Shown: one piece after another, positions 1 through 9,312 of the stretch
Position numbering within the stretch: position 1 is the stretch's first letter
Layout: each line of letters starts with the position of its first letter
NCBI RefSeq assembly: GCF_004116495.1
Contig: NZ_PDKC01000008.1
Location: forward strand, 1 to 64,000
DNA from: Arcobacter sp. CECT 8985
GTDB taxonomy: Bacteria > Campylobacterota > Campylobacteria > Campylobacterales > Arcobacteraceae
Length of the DNA: 64,000 nucleotides
Direction: 5' to 3'
Translations under genes and position numbers: made by a program
Notes under the pieces: model-generated
What the model saw: only the letters and a program-made list of their open reading frames with translations
What the model was told of the DNA's origin: nothing
Database searches by the model: none

Positions 1-55
1 CTGATAATACTGCACCTTTCAGGTGTGGAAACGTAGGTCTCTGCCAGCTCTTGAG
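1..55 (+). rRNA. rrf: 5S ribosomal RNA, 3' end (partial)
   Basis: The first ~55 bases match the 3' half of a bacterial 5S rRNA: the loop E/helix IV segment (GATAATACTGC, then a short CACCT/AGGTG hairpin), then GTGGAAACGTAGGTC and the closing CTGCCAGC strand. The 5' half lies outside the window. The exact 3' end is estimated from where helix I should close. This marks the end of an rRNA operon read on the + strand. Confidence 0.85.
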
Positions 56-75
56 TTTTGTTTTTACTTTTTACT

Positions 76-128
76 AAGCCTTTATCTATAACAACTTTTC
101 TCTTGTTATTGATATGGGCTTTTTTTTA
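76..128 (+). terminator. Rho-independent terminator of the rRNA operon
   Basis: AAGCC (76-80) pairs with GGCTT around 117-121, and an inner ATAACAA pairs with TTGTTAT. A run of eight T follows directly. It sits about 20 bases after the 5S end, as expected for an rrn terminator. Confidence 0.8.
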
Positions 129-221
129 TACCCCTTACTTATCCCCTTTTCTTTTTCCCTACTGTTTATTTTTTACTATACTTTTTAATTTGCATATTTA
201 TAATTAAATGGCGCTACTGTT

Positions 222-1535
222 ATGGGGTATGAAATTATATTGATGAGTACTAACTGTAGTTGGTTATTTACCTTTATTCATATTATAGTATTTATTTTTG
301 AAGAAATAGTTCTTGTTTATATTGTTTATTCAGTAATAAAACAGTTTATTGAAGTTAAAAAACTTCAATTAGAATCAACAGCTTCTTTTGAAAAGTTACA
401 AAAAGAAACTTTACTAAATAAAAGTATTATAGATGTAACTATTGAAGTAGCAAATAGTGTTAATGATGGGAAACTAACAAAAAGAGTTCATTCAAATACT
501 ACAGATGAGAATATTAATTCATTAAAAGAGATTATAAATAATATGATGGATAATTTAGAAAATAAAATTGCAGATGATATTAATAAAATTTCAAGCGTAT
601 TGGAAAACTTTACAAATTATAATTTTACTACAAAAGTTGATTCTAAAGGTGAAACTGCTGAGAACTTAAATAAGTTAGCAGATGGTATTACTAAAATTCT
701 AATAGAAGATAAACAAAATGGACTTTTTATTCAAAATAGTGCTATGGTATTATCTTCAACTGTAAACACGTTAAATGATTCCTCAAATCAAGCTGCAGCA
801 ATTGAAGAAATAACATCTATTATAAAATCAAGTAATGAAAATATAAATAAAATGTTTACTCTTGCAAATAATTTAAATACTTCTACACAAGAAGGAGAGA
901 ATTTAGCAACAAAAACAACTACAGCTATGGAAGATATAAATACACAAGTTCAAGCTATTAATGAATCAATCACAGTGATTGATCAAATTGCTTTCCAAAC
1001 AAATATTCTTTAACTAAATGCTGCTGTTGAAGCTGCTACTGCAGGTGAAGCTGGTAAAGGTTTTGCAGTTGTTGCACAAGAGGTAAGAAACCTTGAATCA
1101 TGTTCAGCAGAAGCAGCCAAAGAGATAAAAGATTTAGTGGAAAATGCTACAATTAAAGCAAATGAAGGTAAAATAATTGCATCTGATATGATAGGTTGAT
1201 ATAGTGATTTAACTAGTAAAATTACTCAAACAATTGAATTAATCACAAATGTTACAAATGTAAGTAAAGAGCAAGAAACTGGAATTGTTCAAATTAATGA
1301 TGCAATTAATTTTTTAGATAAACAAACTTAGCAAAATGCTTCATTAGCAAATCAAACTCAACAAATTGCAGAGGGAATTTTAAAAAGTGCTGATGAGAAA
1401 GAGTTTATTGGTAAACAGAGTGTTCAAGTACCAAAACTTGAAAAAGTAAATAGTGTTGAACCTCAAAAGAAAAAAGAGTAAGTTAAAACAAAAACTACAG
1501 TAAATTCGAATAATGATGAATGGGAAAACTTTTAA
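222..1535 (+). pseudogene. Methyl-accepting chemotaxis protein, degraded (four in-frame stops)
   Basis: One continuous frame from 222 to the stop at 1533-1535 encodes a chemoreceptor-like protein: one hydrophobic segment near residues 15-40, a HAMP-like/coiled-coil region, then the receptor signalling tip with FQTNIL and [20 protein letters not shown]. The frame is broken by TAA at 1011, TGA at 1197, TAG at 1329 and TAA at 1479, with no frameshift. Conserved tip residues are also replaced, for example Glu and Cys where Ala and Arg are usual after VRNL. The segment before the tip is shortened relative to typical Arcobacter receptors. No periplasmic sensor domain is present, so the 5' part was probably lost as well. 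The first 263 codons are open but lack the complete signalling domain, so function is unlikely. Confidence 0.85.
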
Positions 1536-1546
1536 TAAAAGTTTTC
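1524..1546. terminator. Perfect 10-bp hairpin after the receptor pseudogene
   Basis: GAAAACTTTT (1524-1533) and AAAAGTTTTC (1537-1546) are perfect inverted arms with a 3-base loop, spanning the pseudogene's final stop. There is no T-run directly after it, so termination is only probable. The rest of the gap up to 1725 is AT-rich with no ORF or structure that I recognise. Confidence 0.45.
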
Positions 1547-1725
1547 TCATAAAAAAGTATTATTTAATATAATATCTTTATTTTTTTAAATGACAATTTC
1601 TGTTTTTGATTGCTCTTTTTGTAGGCTTTTTAACCTTTTATTTTACTACTTTTTTTTATCTATTTTTATTCATACTTTATTAATCTTTTACTGTTATAAT
1701 TCATTACAATAAAAAAAGGAAATAT

Positions 1726-2265
1726 ATGAAAGATAGGCTACATGAAATTATTGCAGAAATTTCAATATTACATAATGAATTTATTAAAAATGATAAAATA
1801 TTAGATGCAAATATTATTGTTGATGAAATATCTACTCAAAGTGAAGATTTGCAAGAACATTATTTAAAATTACTTTTGCAATATTATTTTCAACAAAATG
1901 ATTTAGAAAATGTAAAAAAACTATTATTATTAGGTTATAAGTTTGATATTAGGTTTGATGATATAAAACAAGCATTTACTAAGATTGTTTCTAATAAAGA
2001 GAATGTAATAGAGTTTTTTGATGATGCAGTTGTTTTTGTAAATGATAACAATATAAAAGAGCCTTTGAATATAATGTATGATTATTATAATGCTAATGAA
2101 TCTAATAAAGTTAATTTAGAGCAAGCTGTAGATATTATAAGAAAAAATAGATATATTTGTGCATTTTGTTATAAGCATATTGGTGAGTTGCCTTTTTGCG
2201 AGTTTTTTATAAATGAAGATTTATTAGAGAGTCTAAAAAGAGATTTGCCATATCTTTTAAAATAA
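1726..2265 (+). CDS. Hypothetical protein, 179 aa
   Basis: I do not recognise this protein. It is acidic, mostly helical in appearance and has no signal peptide or membrane segment, so it is probably cytoplasmic. A cysteine pair (CAFCYKHIG, near residues 145-150) is the only notable motif. The ATG is preceded by AAAAAAAGGA at a good distance, and codon use matches the neighbours. It lies 40 bases before the SbcD-like gene in the same direction and may be co-transcribed with it. It could be a nuclease accessory protein, but only position suggests this. Confidence 0.7.
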   Translation: MKDRLHEIIAEISILHNEFIKNDKILDANIIVDEISTQSEDLQEHYLKLLLQYYFQQNDLENVKKLLLLGYKFDIRFDDIKQAFTKIVSNKENVIEFFDDAVVFVNDNNIKEPLNIMYDYYNANESNKVNLEQAVDIIRKNRYICAFCYKHIGELPFCEFFINEDLLESLKRDLPYLLK

Positions 2266-2305
2266 AATTTTGTGAATAAATAAAATTAATTAAATTGGAA
2301 ATGAT

Positions 2306-3424
2306 TTGAAAATAGTACATTTTAGTGATACACACTTGGGGTTTAGTGATCTAGATATTATAAATGATGAGGGTATTAATCAAAGAGAAGCAGATTTTTA
2401 TAAAGCATTTGATGATATTATCGATGAAATAATTAATTTAAATCCTGATTATATTATACATACGGGTGATTTATTTCATAGGAGTAGTCCTTCTAATAGA
2501 GCAATATCATATGCATTGAAAAAATTTACAATATTAAATGATCTTAATATTCCAATTATTTTAATTGCGGGAAACCATTCAACACCTAGAACTAATTACT
2601 CTTTGCCTATTTTATCTATATTTGATAATTTTAAAAATGTATATTGTGCTTATAGTAGTAAATATGAAATGTTTGAATTTGATAATATTATTTTTCATGC
2701 ATTGCCACATTTAAATGATGAAAATAAAATATATGAAGAATTAGAAAAAATTGAAAAGAATATAAATAAAAATAAAAAAAACATTATGATGCTTCATTGT
2801 AGTGTAGGAGCTTCTTATTTGATGAGCGAGTTTGGAGAGTTTGTTTACCCTCATGACAAAGAATATTTATTTGATAAAATGGATTATGTGGCATTAGGTC
2901 ATTGGCATGGTTTTTCTAGTGTTAAAAGTTATGAAAATGTATTTTATAGTGGAAGTAGTGAACGTACATCTTTAAATGATAAAAGAAGTAATAAAGGGTT
3001 TATATATTTTGATTTATCAAAGGATGATTTGATAGTTGATTTTAAACAAATTAAAATAAGAGACTTTGTAAGTTATGAAATTGATGCAAACGAATTATTT
3101 ATTAAATTAGAAGAGTTAAGTTATTTAAACTTAAAAGATTCAATTGTACAAATTACTATTAAAAATTTAAATGCACTTGATTCTATAAATATTTCAAATA
3201 AACAAATTAAAAGTTATTTTTCATCTTCTTTATATGTTGTTGTTAAAAGAGAGTTTATTTCTACAAATTCTACAACAATAGAAGATATTCAAGCTGTTTC
3301 TTTAAAAGAATATTTTACAGACTTTTTGAAGGACAATTCATTGGAAGATGAATTTTCAAGATTAAAATTGAAAAGTGATGAGTTATTTGATAAATATGAG
3401 GATAATATTGATGATACTATCTAA
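2306..3424 (+). CDS. sbcD: SbcD/Mre11-like metallophosphoesterase (DNA double-strand break nuclease subunit)
   Basis: A 372-aa calcineurin-like phosphoesterase with the metal-binding motifs in order: SDTHLGF (residues 7-13), HTGDLFH, GNHS and GHWHG. The family forms the Mn-dependent nuclease of the SbcCD/Mre11-Rad50 complex, which processes hairpins and DNA ends. It starts at TTG (2306), preceded by GGAAATGAT. The reading frame has no earlier ATG that would retain homology. The 3' end overlaps the SbcC-like gene by 14 bases, which supports translational coupling and a stoichiometric complex. Residues after about 270 are poorly conserved and probably contact the partner ATPase. Confidence 0.85.
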   Translation: MKIVHFSDTHLGFSDLDIINDEGINQREADFYKAFDDIIDEIINLNPDYIIHTGDLFHRSSPSNRAISYALKKFTILNDLNIPIILIAGNHSTPRTNYSLPILSIFDNFKNVYCAYSSKYEMFEFDNIIFHALPHLNDENKIYEELEKIEKNINKNKKNIMMLHCSVGASYLMSEFGEFVYPHDKEYLFDKMDYVALGHWHGFSSVKSYENVFYSGSSERTSLNDKRSNKGFIYFDLSKDDLIVDFKQIKIRDFVSYEIDANELFIKLEELSYLNLKDSIVQITIKNLNALDSINISNKQIKSYFSSSLYVVVKREFISTNSTTIEDIQAVSLKEYFTDFLKDNSLEDEFSRLKLKSDELFDKYEDNIDDTI

Positions 3425-5780
3425 ATTATATTTAAAAAATTTTAAAAAATATGAAGAGTTTGCAATTGAATTTTTTGATGGCTTAACAGGAATTATTGGT
3501 AAAAATGGAAGTGGGAAATCTACTATTTTTGAAGCTATTTTATTTGCTTTATATGGAGAATTAAGAATTAAAGGTTCAAAAGAGTTAATTAAAAATATAA
3601 ATGCAGATGAAAAAGATGAACTAAGAGTTGAGCTTACTTTTGAATTTGATTCTTTTGAATATAAAGTTGTAAGAGAATTTAGAGGAAAAAATTTAACTGC
3701 AAGTGCAAAAATTTTTAAAAATGAACAATTACTTTGTAATGGTTCAAAAGAAGTGACAAAAGAGATAATAAAACTTACTAAAATGAATAAAGAAGCATTC
3801 TTAAGTACACTTTTTGCATCTCAAAAGCAGTTAACTAAATTGAGTAGTTTAGACAAAGAAGAACGAAAAAAAATGATAAGAAGGCTACTTGGTTTAGAAA
3901 AAATTGATTTTATTGAAAATTATTTAATATTACAAATAAGAGAATTAAATAGAGATATAAAAAACTTTTCTTCTTATTTATTGAATATTGAAGATATTGA
4001 TGAGTTTTCAAAAAAGTTAAAAAATCATAATGATAATTTAAAACTAATAAACATTCAAATTGTAAATGAACAAAATAATAAAGAGAAATTATTAAGTGAA
4101 GAGAGTGGTAAAAAAACTCAACTTGAAACTTTTAATAAAGTTAAAGAACAAAAACAAAATTTAGAACATAATATAAAACTTGAAGAGTCAAATTTTAAGT
4201 TAGTATCTGAAAATATAAATAAATTAAATGAAGAATTAAAACAGTTAGAATTAAAAAAAATAGAGTTTGATAATATAAAAGATATAAAAGATAAATATGA
4301 AGGACTTTTATCGTCAATAAAAGAACAAGATTTTTTAAAAGAGAAGTATTTAAAAAAACAAGCTTTGATTAAAGAAAGAGATGAATTAAGATTATCATAT
4401 AAAAAACAAAAAGAGGATATTTCTAATATTCAAGAGCAATTAAAAGATGAAAAGAGTGTAGAAAAACAGCATTTACAATTAAAACATGATATTTCTGATT
4501 TACAAAAACAACTTCAAGATAAAAAGATTACAGATAGAGAATTAAGAGATAAAATTGCTGGACAAGAAAATCTAATTATAGATACAAAAAATAAAATTGA
4601 TACTATTCAAAGTTTAGGACGAAATTCAAAATGTCCAACTTGTACTAGAGATTTGCTTGATGATTATGACATGGTTTTAGAAAATTTATATAATTTAGTT
4701 GAATCAAATTATCAAAAAAATATTGATAATTATAAAATAGAGTTAGAAGAGCTAACTAAAAAAATAGAAATAAAACAAGAAAATCTTGAAAAAGTAATAA
4801 AAGAAGAAAAACAATTACATACTCAAATTTATCTGTTTGAGGAAAAGAAAAAGGATTTAGCAAATAGCTTAAATTATTTACAAGACATAGAGTTAAGAGG
4901 AAAAAGTAATAATGAGCAAATTGAGAAACTAAATTCTTATGTTTATAATGAAAAGAAACATTTACAAATAAAAGAAGAGTTAGAATTAATAAGAAAAGAT
5001 TATGATAAATTTTTGTCTTTACAAACTCAGTTAAAAAGAGAAAATATAATTTTACAAAATATTAAAGAGTTAAATAAAAATAAAGAAATTTATGAAATAA
5101 ATATTAAATTAAGAAAAGATCAATTATTAACAATAAATTATGATGAAAATAAACATATCTCTTTGGAAAAACAAATTGATGATATACAAAAAAGAAAAGA
5201 TGAATTATCAGAAATAATTCATAATAAAAGATTGGAAGAGTCAAGAATAAAAGGTGAAATAAAAAATATTAATAGACAGCTTGAAGAGAATGAACAGAAA
5301 AATAAAAAATTACAGACTAAAATTGATGATTTAAATGATTATACAAAAATTAAAATCGCACTACAAGAATTTAAAACAACAATAAATTCTAAAATTGCTC
5401 CAAGGATTTCACAAATTGCTTCAAATATGTATGCAAAAATTACAAAAGGAAAGTATCAATTAATTGAAGTTTCAAATGATTTTGATTTTTTTATTTTTGA
5501 TGAAAATAAAAAATACCCAATTGAAAGATTTAGTGGAGGAGAGATTGATTTGGCAAATTTAGTATTAAGAATTGCAATCTCAAAAACACTTCAAGAATTA
5601 AGTGGAAATGCTCAGATATCTTTTCTTGCTTTTGATGAAATATTTGGAAGCCAAGATGAAAATAGAAGATTAGAAATACTTGAAGCTTTTAGTACAATAA
5701 AAGAGCAATATAGACAAATATTTTTAATTAGTCATGAATCTGAAATTAAAGAGATGTTTGAACGTGTTATTGAGCTTTAA
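3411..5780 (+). CDS. sbcC: SbcC/Rad50-like ATPase
   Basis: An SMC-family ATPase of 789 aa. Walker A GKNGSGKST lies near residues 30-38, long coiled coils flank a central zinc hook CPTC (Cys408 and Cys411), and the ABC signature FSGGE and Walker B FLAFDE lie in the last 90 residues. With SbcD it forms an ATP-gated DNA-end nuclease. The ATG at 3411 is chosen over upstream ATGs because GAGG stands 9 bases before it and the conserved N-terminus (ILSKLYLKNFKKYE) begins there. It is shorter than E. coli SbcC (over 1000 aa), mainly through shorter coiled coils, as in many Campylobacterota homologues. Confidence 0.85.
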   Translation: MILSKLYLKNFKKYEEFAIEFFDGLTGIIGKNGSGKSTIFEAILFALYGELRIKGSKELIKNINADEKDELRVELTFEFDSFEYKVVREFRGKNLTASAKIFKNEQLLCNGSKEVTKEIIKLTKMNKEAFLSTLFASQKQLTKLSSLDKEERKKMIRRLLGLEKIDFIENYLILQIRELNRDIKNFSSYLLNIEDIDEFSKKLKNHNDNLKLINIQIVNEQNNKEKLLSEESGKKTQLETFNKVKEQKQNLEHNIKLEESNFKLVSENINKLNEELKQLELKKIEFDNIKDIKDKYEGLLSSIKEQDFLKEKYLKKQALIKERDELRLSYKKQKEDISNIQEQLKDEKSVEKQHLQLKHDISDLQKQLQDKKITDRELRDKIAGQENLIIDTKNKIDTIQSLGRNSKCPTCTRDLLDDYDMVLENLYNLVESNYQKNIDNYKIELEELTKKIEIKQENLEKVIKEEKQLHTQIYLFEEKKKDLANSLNYLQDIELRGKSNNEQIEKLNSYVYNEKKHLQIKEELELIRKDYDKFLSLQTQLKRENIILQNIKELNKNKEIYEINIKLRKDQLLTINYDENKHISLEKQIDDIQKRKDELSEIIHNKRLEESRIKGEIKNINRQLEENEQKNKKLQTKIDDLNDYTKIKIALQEFKTTINSKIAPRISQIASNMYAKITKGKYQLIEVSNDFDFFIFDENKKYPIERFSGGEIDLANLVLRIAISKTLQELSGNAQISFLAFDEIFGSQDENRRLEILEAFSTIKEQYRQIFLISHESEIKEMFERVIEL

Positions 5781-5781
5781 A

Positions 5782-5798
5782 GTAGTCTAGAAGACTAC
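5782..5798. terminator. Bidirectional terminator between sbcC and the N-acyl synthase gene
   Basis: GTAGTCT (5782-5788), a 3-base loop, then AGACTAC (5792-5798). The hairpin sits just after the sbcC stop and over the stop of the convergent minus-strand gene. Confidence 0.5.
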
Positions 5799-6553
5799 CT
5801 TAAAAAAGCTTTTTGGAAAAATTTTGAGATTTTTGAAATATCCCATGATGTAATTATAAATATTTTATTTAATTCTCCATATGAAGTTAATTCTTTTTCA
5901 ATATTAAAACCACCAAATTTTGAATATAATTTGTAATGCTCTTTACTTATTACTGAAATTGTCCCATTTATATTATTTTGTTTTATTATTAAATAAATTC
6001 CTTGTGTTAGATTTTTGAAATCAAGGTTAAGACTATTTTTATTATGTTTTATTGTAAGTCTTGAAACTTCAGCAATATTTTTGTATTGTTTTCTAATATA
6101 ATCTAAATCTATCTTTTCTTCTATTGGGAGTTTTCTTTCAGAATCAAAGATTAGTCTACAAGTACTTGTTATTGTATTTTCTGTTTTAGTATATATTATT
6201 GCAGAATTTTTATCATAATTATCAAAGTTAAGCCCTTCAATTATTTCTGGAAATTCTTTATTATAATTTAATTTAGTATATATCTCACTTCTTAGTTTGT
6301 ATACATTAATTAAATCTTCAACACTTTTTATAATAAACAAGTTTTTGTTGTTATTCTCAAAATTTAGATCTTTATTAAACTTAACTGTCTTCTCTACAAC
6401 TTCTTCAAGGAAAAGCCTATTATTAAATAGTTCAAGTGCTTTTAATTGCTGTTCATTAAAGCTTTTTGGCATGTACTCTAAAGAGTTATTTATTTTACTT
6501 TGGATAAGCAACTGCAATTGTTCAATTGATTCGTTTTTGTTTATGTTAAACAT
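5795..6553 (-). CDS. Putative LuxI/FeeM-superfamily N-acyltransferase (N-acyl amino acid or homoserine lactone synthase-like)
   Basis: A 252-aa soluble protein. Residues ~75-230 carry the conserved pattern of acyl-homoserine-lactone synthases and FeeM-type N-acyl amino acid synthases: Arg88 in LRSEIY, an acidic pair Asp111-x2-Asp114, Arg133 in STCRL, and Glu162-Val-Ser-Arg165 (EVSR), with spacings close to LuxI (D45, D48, R69, E101, R104). Such enzymes join an acyl chain from acyl-ACP to an amino compound. The first ~70 residues are an extra helical extension. ATG 6553 follows AAAAAAAAGGG. The gene lies downstream of a histidine kinase and response regulator on the same strand and has its own promoter-like region. 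Product and substrate cannot be told from sequence, and a generic GNAT acyltransferase remains possible. Confidence 0.65.
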   Translation of the reverse strand: MFNINKNESIEQLQLLIQSKINNSLEYMPKSFNEQQLKALELFNNRLFLEEVVEKTVKFNKDLNFENNNKNLFIIKSVEDLINVYKLRSEIYTKLNYNKEFPEIIEGLNFDNYDKNSAIIYTKTENTITSTCRLIFDSERKLPIEEKIDLDYIRKQYKNIAEVSRLTIKHNKNSLNLDFKNLTQGIYLIIKQNNINGTISVISKEHYKLYSKFGGFNIEKELTSYGELNKIFIITSWDISKISKFFQKAFLR

Positions 6554-6575
6554 ATTCTACCCTTTTTTTTAAGAT

Positions 6576-6614
6576 AAAATATAATAAACAAATGTTGTCA
6601 AATAAATCGTCACA
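6576..6614 (-). promoter_or_regulatory. Putative promoter with direct-repeat operator for the N-acyl synthase
   Basis: Reading the minus strand, TGTGAC (6614-6609) and TTTGAC (6602-6597) form a direct repeat with 12-bp phase. The second repeat overlaps a consensus TTGACA (6601-6596). An AT-rich -10-like TATTTT lies at 6581-6576, giving a short leader to the ATG at 6553. The same repeat occurs at 9313-9330, so the neighbouring OmpR-type regulator is a good candidate binder. Confidence 0.4.
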
Positions 6615-6718
6615 TTTAATATTTATAAAAAATTAGAATGATTTTAAAAGTATAAAAAGAGAATAAAATTAGATGTTTTTATATATGTAAAATTTTAAGT
6701 GCAAAAGTTGTAGGTAAA

Positions 6719-7405
6719 TTATTTTATATTTAGTCTACAACCAAAAGATTGTATAGTTTCAATTAACTCAGGGTCAATTTTATTTCTTAGTCTGTAAAGT
6801 AAAGTTCGAAGAGAACTATCTGAAACAGTGCTATTTGGCCATATTTCATACTCGATATCCGCAAATTCAATAATATTTCCTTTTGCTGCAATTAGTAATG
6901 AAAATAGTTTTGTTTCTTGTTTGCTGAGTTTTATAAACTTTTCGTTGTAATAGAGGGTATTATTTTTTGTATCGTATTTATAACCATTTTTTAATAACAC
7001 TATATTATTATCTAATTCATTTAAATTATTTAATCTGTTTTTTGCCACTAATAATGCAGGTGCAATGGATTCTCTATTATATGGTTTTGTCAGATAAGTT
7101 GCAACAAAATTTCCATCTATTGCTTTTTGCATTGTTTGTTCATCAGAAAAAGCTGTTAGAAATATTACAGGAGTATATTTTATCTTTTGAATATCTTTTG
7201 CTGCTTCAATTCCATCCTTACTATATTTTCCTAAATCAATGTCCATGATTGCAATATCAGCAGGGTTGTCCTTTTGTGATTTTATAGTTTCTTCATAATT
7301 TGTAACACATTTAGTAACTTCATATCCAAGTGCTTGAACACTTCTTTTTATATCAAACCCAACTATTGTATTATCTTCAAGTATTAATACTTTTGTATTC
7401 TTCAT
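6719..7405 (-). CDS. OmpR-family response regulator
   Basis: A 228-aa regulator. The receiver domain (residues ~4-118) has the acidic pair in LILEDN, phospho-acceptor Asp55 in IMDID, and the conserved Lys in YLTKP. A winged-helix DNA-binding domain (~130-228) follows, with YDTKNNTL and LRTLLYRLRNKI features. GGAGGG precedes the ATG. Its start overlaps the 3' end of the histidine kinase gene by 29 bases, so the two form a cognate pair. OmpR-type regulators bind tandem direct repeats, which fits the TGTGAC repeats upstream of the kinase and of the acyl synthase. Confidence 0.85.
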   Translation of the reverse strand: MKNTKVLILEDNTIVGFDIKRSVQALGYEVTKCVTNYEETIKSQKDNPADIAIMDIDLGKYSKDGIEAAKDIQKIKYTPVIFLTAFSDEQTMQKAIDGNFVATYLTKPYNRESIAPALLVAKNRLNNLNELDNNIVLLKNGYKYDTKNNTLYYNEKFIKLSKQETKLFSLLIAAKGNIIEFADIEYEIWPNSTVSDSSLRTLLYRLRNKIDPELIETIQSFGCRLNIK

Positions 7406-9239
7406 TGTCCCTCCAAATTATTTTAACAGAAACACTATTCTCACTTTCAATAGTTATATTTCCTTTTAATTGATCACAAGCTAAAGTATTTATTAACATT
7501 AATCCAAGTGAGTTAGTTGGTTTTGTTGAATCATATCCTTTTCCATTATCTTCTACAATCAATATATATTTATTATTAACTTTTTTTAATTTTATATCTA
7601 TTTGTCCATTCATTTTATCATCAAATGCATATTTAAATGAATTGGATATAAGTTCATTTATAATTAATCCACAATATATTGCTTCTTCTATTTTTAAGTT
7701 TGTTTCGATTTGGAAATTGATTTTAACATTTTCACAATTATAGCTTTGCATTACTTCATTTACTAAGATTTTAAAATATTTAACAGTATTTACATTTGTT
7801 AAATTATCTTGCTTATATAATAGTTCATGAAGATGTCCCATTGCATTAATTCTATTTTGTATAGTTGTTAATACATCTTTTAATTTTTCATCTATAATAT
7901 CATCACTTTGAAGTCTAATTAATGAAACTATAGTTTGCATATTATTTTTTACTCTATGATTTAATTCTTTTAATAATAGTCCTTTTTCATCTAATGCATT
8001 TTTTAGATCTTTTGTTTTTTCCTCCACTTTCAATTTCAAACGAGCTTTCTCATCTTTTTGTTGTAAAATAAGTTTTTCTTGTGCTTCTTGTTTATCTTTT
8101 TCAAGTATCTTAATTCTATCTGCAAGGGCGATTGAAAAAACTATTGCTTCTATCAATAATGAAATTTCTATATAATAAGGAAAATTTATGAAGACATTAT
8201 ACATACCAATACTAGATAAATACATAAACATTCCAGCAGTTAAAAATATTGACCATCCAAATAAAACAAAATAAGCTTGTCTATTTCTTTTTATACTTGT
8301 ATATATAGTTATTATAACTAGATATATTAATAAAATAACAGAAAAAATATTTCTATATTTGTTAAAACTATCAGTAATAAAAAATATACTTAATAAAAAA
8401 GGAAATAAAATAAGATAAATAGTTAATGTTTTATTTATTATTTTATATTTTTTTATATTTAAGAAACTTTTTGTAAATAATGCTAGTGCAAGAGCAGGGA
8501 ATCCCACAATATATGTCGCATAATGAATAAAAGGCATTACCCAGTTATGTGGTAAAAAATAGATATTAGTAACACCTGAATACATAAGATGATGAATTAA
8601 AATACCAAATATATATAATACATAATATAAATAACTTCTATCTTTTGTAAAGAAAAAGATAAATAAATTATAAAAACCAAGAATAGACATACCACCAAAA
8701 AATAAAGCTAAAATAACTTGATGTTGCATCTCTTTTATGTAGAAGTTTTCACTATTAAATAAGTTTAATTTTATTATTAACGTAGTTATATAAGATGAGG
8801 CTTTAATATAATAAGTTTTTTTTTCTTTTGGTTTTAATAAAATATTAAATATAGGATTAATTGTTTTTCTATTTTCACTTAAATGTGCAAGTCCTTCTTT
8901 TTTTAATAGTTTATTATTACTATATAGATATACATTTGTTGTTAGTGCATTATCATATTCCAAAATTTTATTTATTGTGTTTTTTGTATTATTTTTTAGT
9001 GTAAATTTAATCCATACATTAAAATTAGGAGAATAACCAAAACCAATAGATTTACTATTTATTTTTTTAAATTTAACTTTTTTAACATTTTTAATTGTTA
9101 ATTTTTTTGTTTTATCAATAAATATTTCACTTTGAGGAAAAATATTATAAAAATTAGTTTTTTTATTAATTGAGATTATATTCGCAAGTAAATTTAAATT
9201 AAGTATTACAAGTAATAAAATAAGTTTTCGTATAAACAT
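7377..9239 (-). CDS. 7TM-DISM sensor histidine kinase (HisKA_2 type)
   Basis: A 620-aa sensor kinase. A signal peptide is followed by a periplasmic 7TMR-DISMED2-like domain (~25-165), seven membrane helices (~175-380), a short coiled coil, then a HisKA_2 dimerisation domain with the phospho-accepting His428 in ELNHRVKNNMQ. The HATPase domain has NELISNSFKYAF, DNGKGYD and SLGLMLI. DISM receptors are thought to sense small ligands, often carbohydrates or other metabolites. It is paired with the overlapping OmpR-family regulator. Its upstream region faces a divergent orphan gene and contains direct repeats. Confidence 0.85.
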   Translation of the reverse strand: MFIRKLILLLVILNLNLLANIISINKKTNFYNIFPQSEIFIDKTKKLTIKNVKKVKFKKINSKSIGFGYSPNFNVWIKFTLKNNTKNTINKILEYDNALTTNVYLYSNNKLLKKEGLAHLSENRKTINPIFNILLKPKEKKTYYIKASSYITTLIIKLNLFNSENFYIKEMQHQVILALFFGGMSILGFYNLFIFFFTKDRSYLYYVLYIFGILIHHLMYSGVTNIYFLPHNWVMPFIHYATYIVGFPALALALFTKSFLNIKKYKIINKTLTIYLILFPFLLSIFFITDSFNKYRNIFSVILLIYLVIITIYTSIKRNRQAYFVLFGWSIFLTAGMFMYLSSIGMYNVFINFPYYIEISLLIEAIVFSIALADRIKILEKDKQEAQEKLILQQKDEKARLKLKVEEKTKDLKNALDEKGLLLKELNHRVKNNMQTIVSLIRLQSDDIIDEKLKDVLTTIQNRINAMGHLHELLYKQDNLTNVNTVKYFKILVNEVMQSYNCENVKINFQIETNLKIEEAIYCGLIINELISNSFKYAFDDKMNGQIDIKLKKVNNKYILIVEDNGKGYDSTKPTNSLGLMLINTLACDQLKGNITIESENSVSVKIIWRDNEEYKSINT

Positions 9240-9312
9240 TTAATAATTAACCTAGAAGAATTTAATTCTATTGTACAAAAAAAATACTAATTTTTTAGTA
9301 AATCATTAAAAG

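Noticed and set aside
1011-1481. Stop-codon readthrough or an altered genetic code in the chemoreceptor frame
   Set aside because: TAA, TGA and TAG all occur in the same frame, and every other gene in the window uses normal stops, so decay is the simpler reading.
3375-3410. Upstream in-frame start of the SbcC-like gene
   Set aside because: The extra 12 residues lie inside sbcD, are unlike the family N-terminus, and the ATG at 3411 has a proper GAGG.
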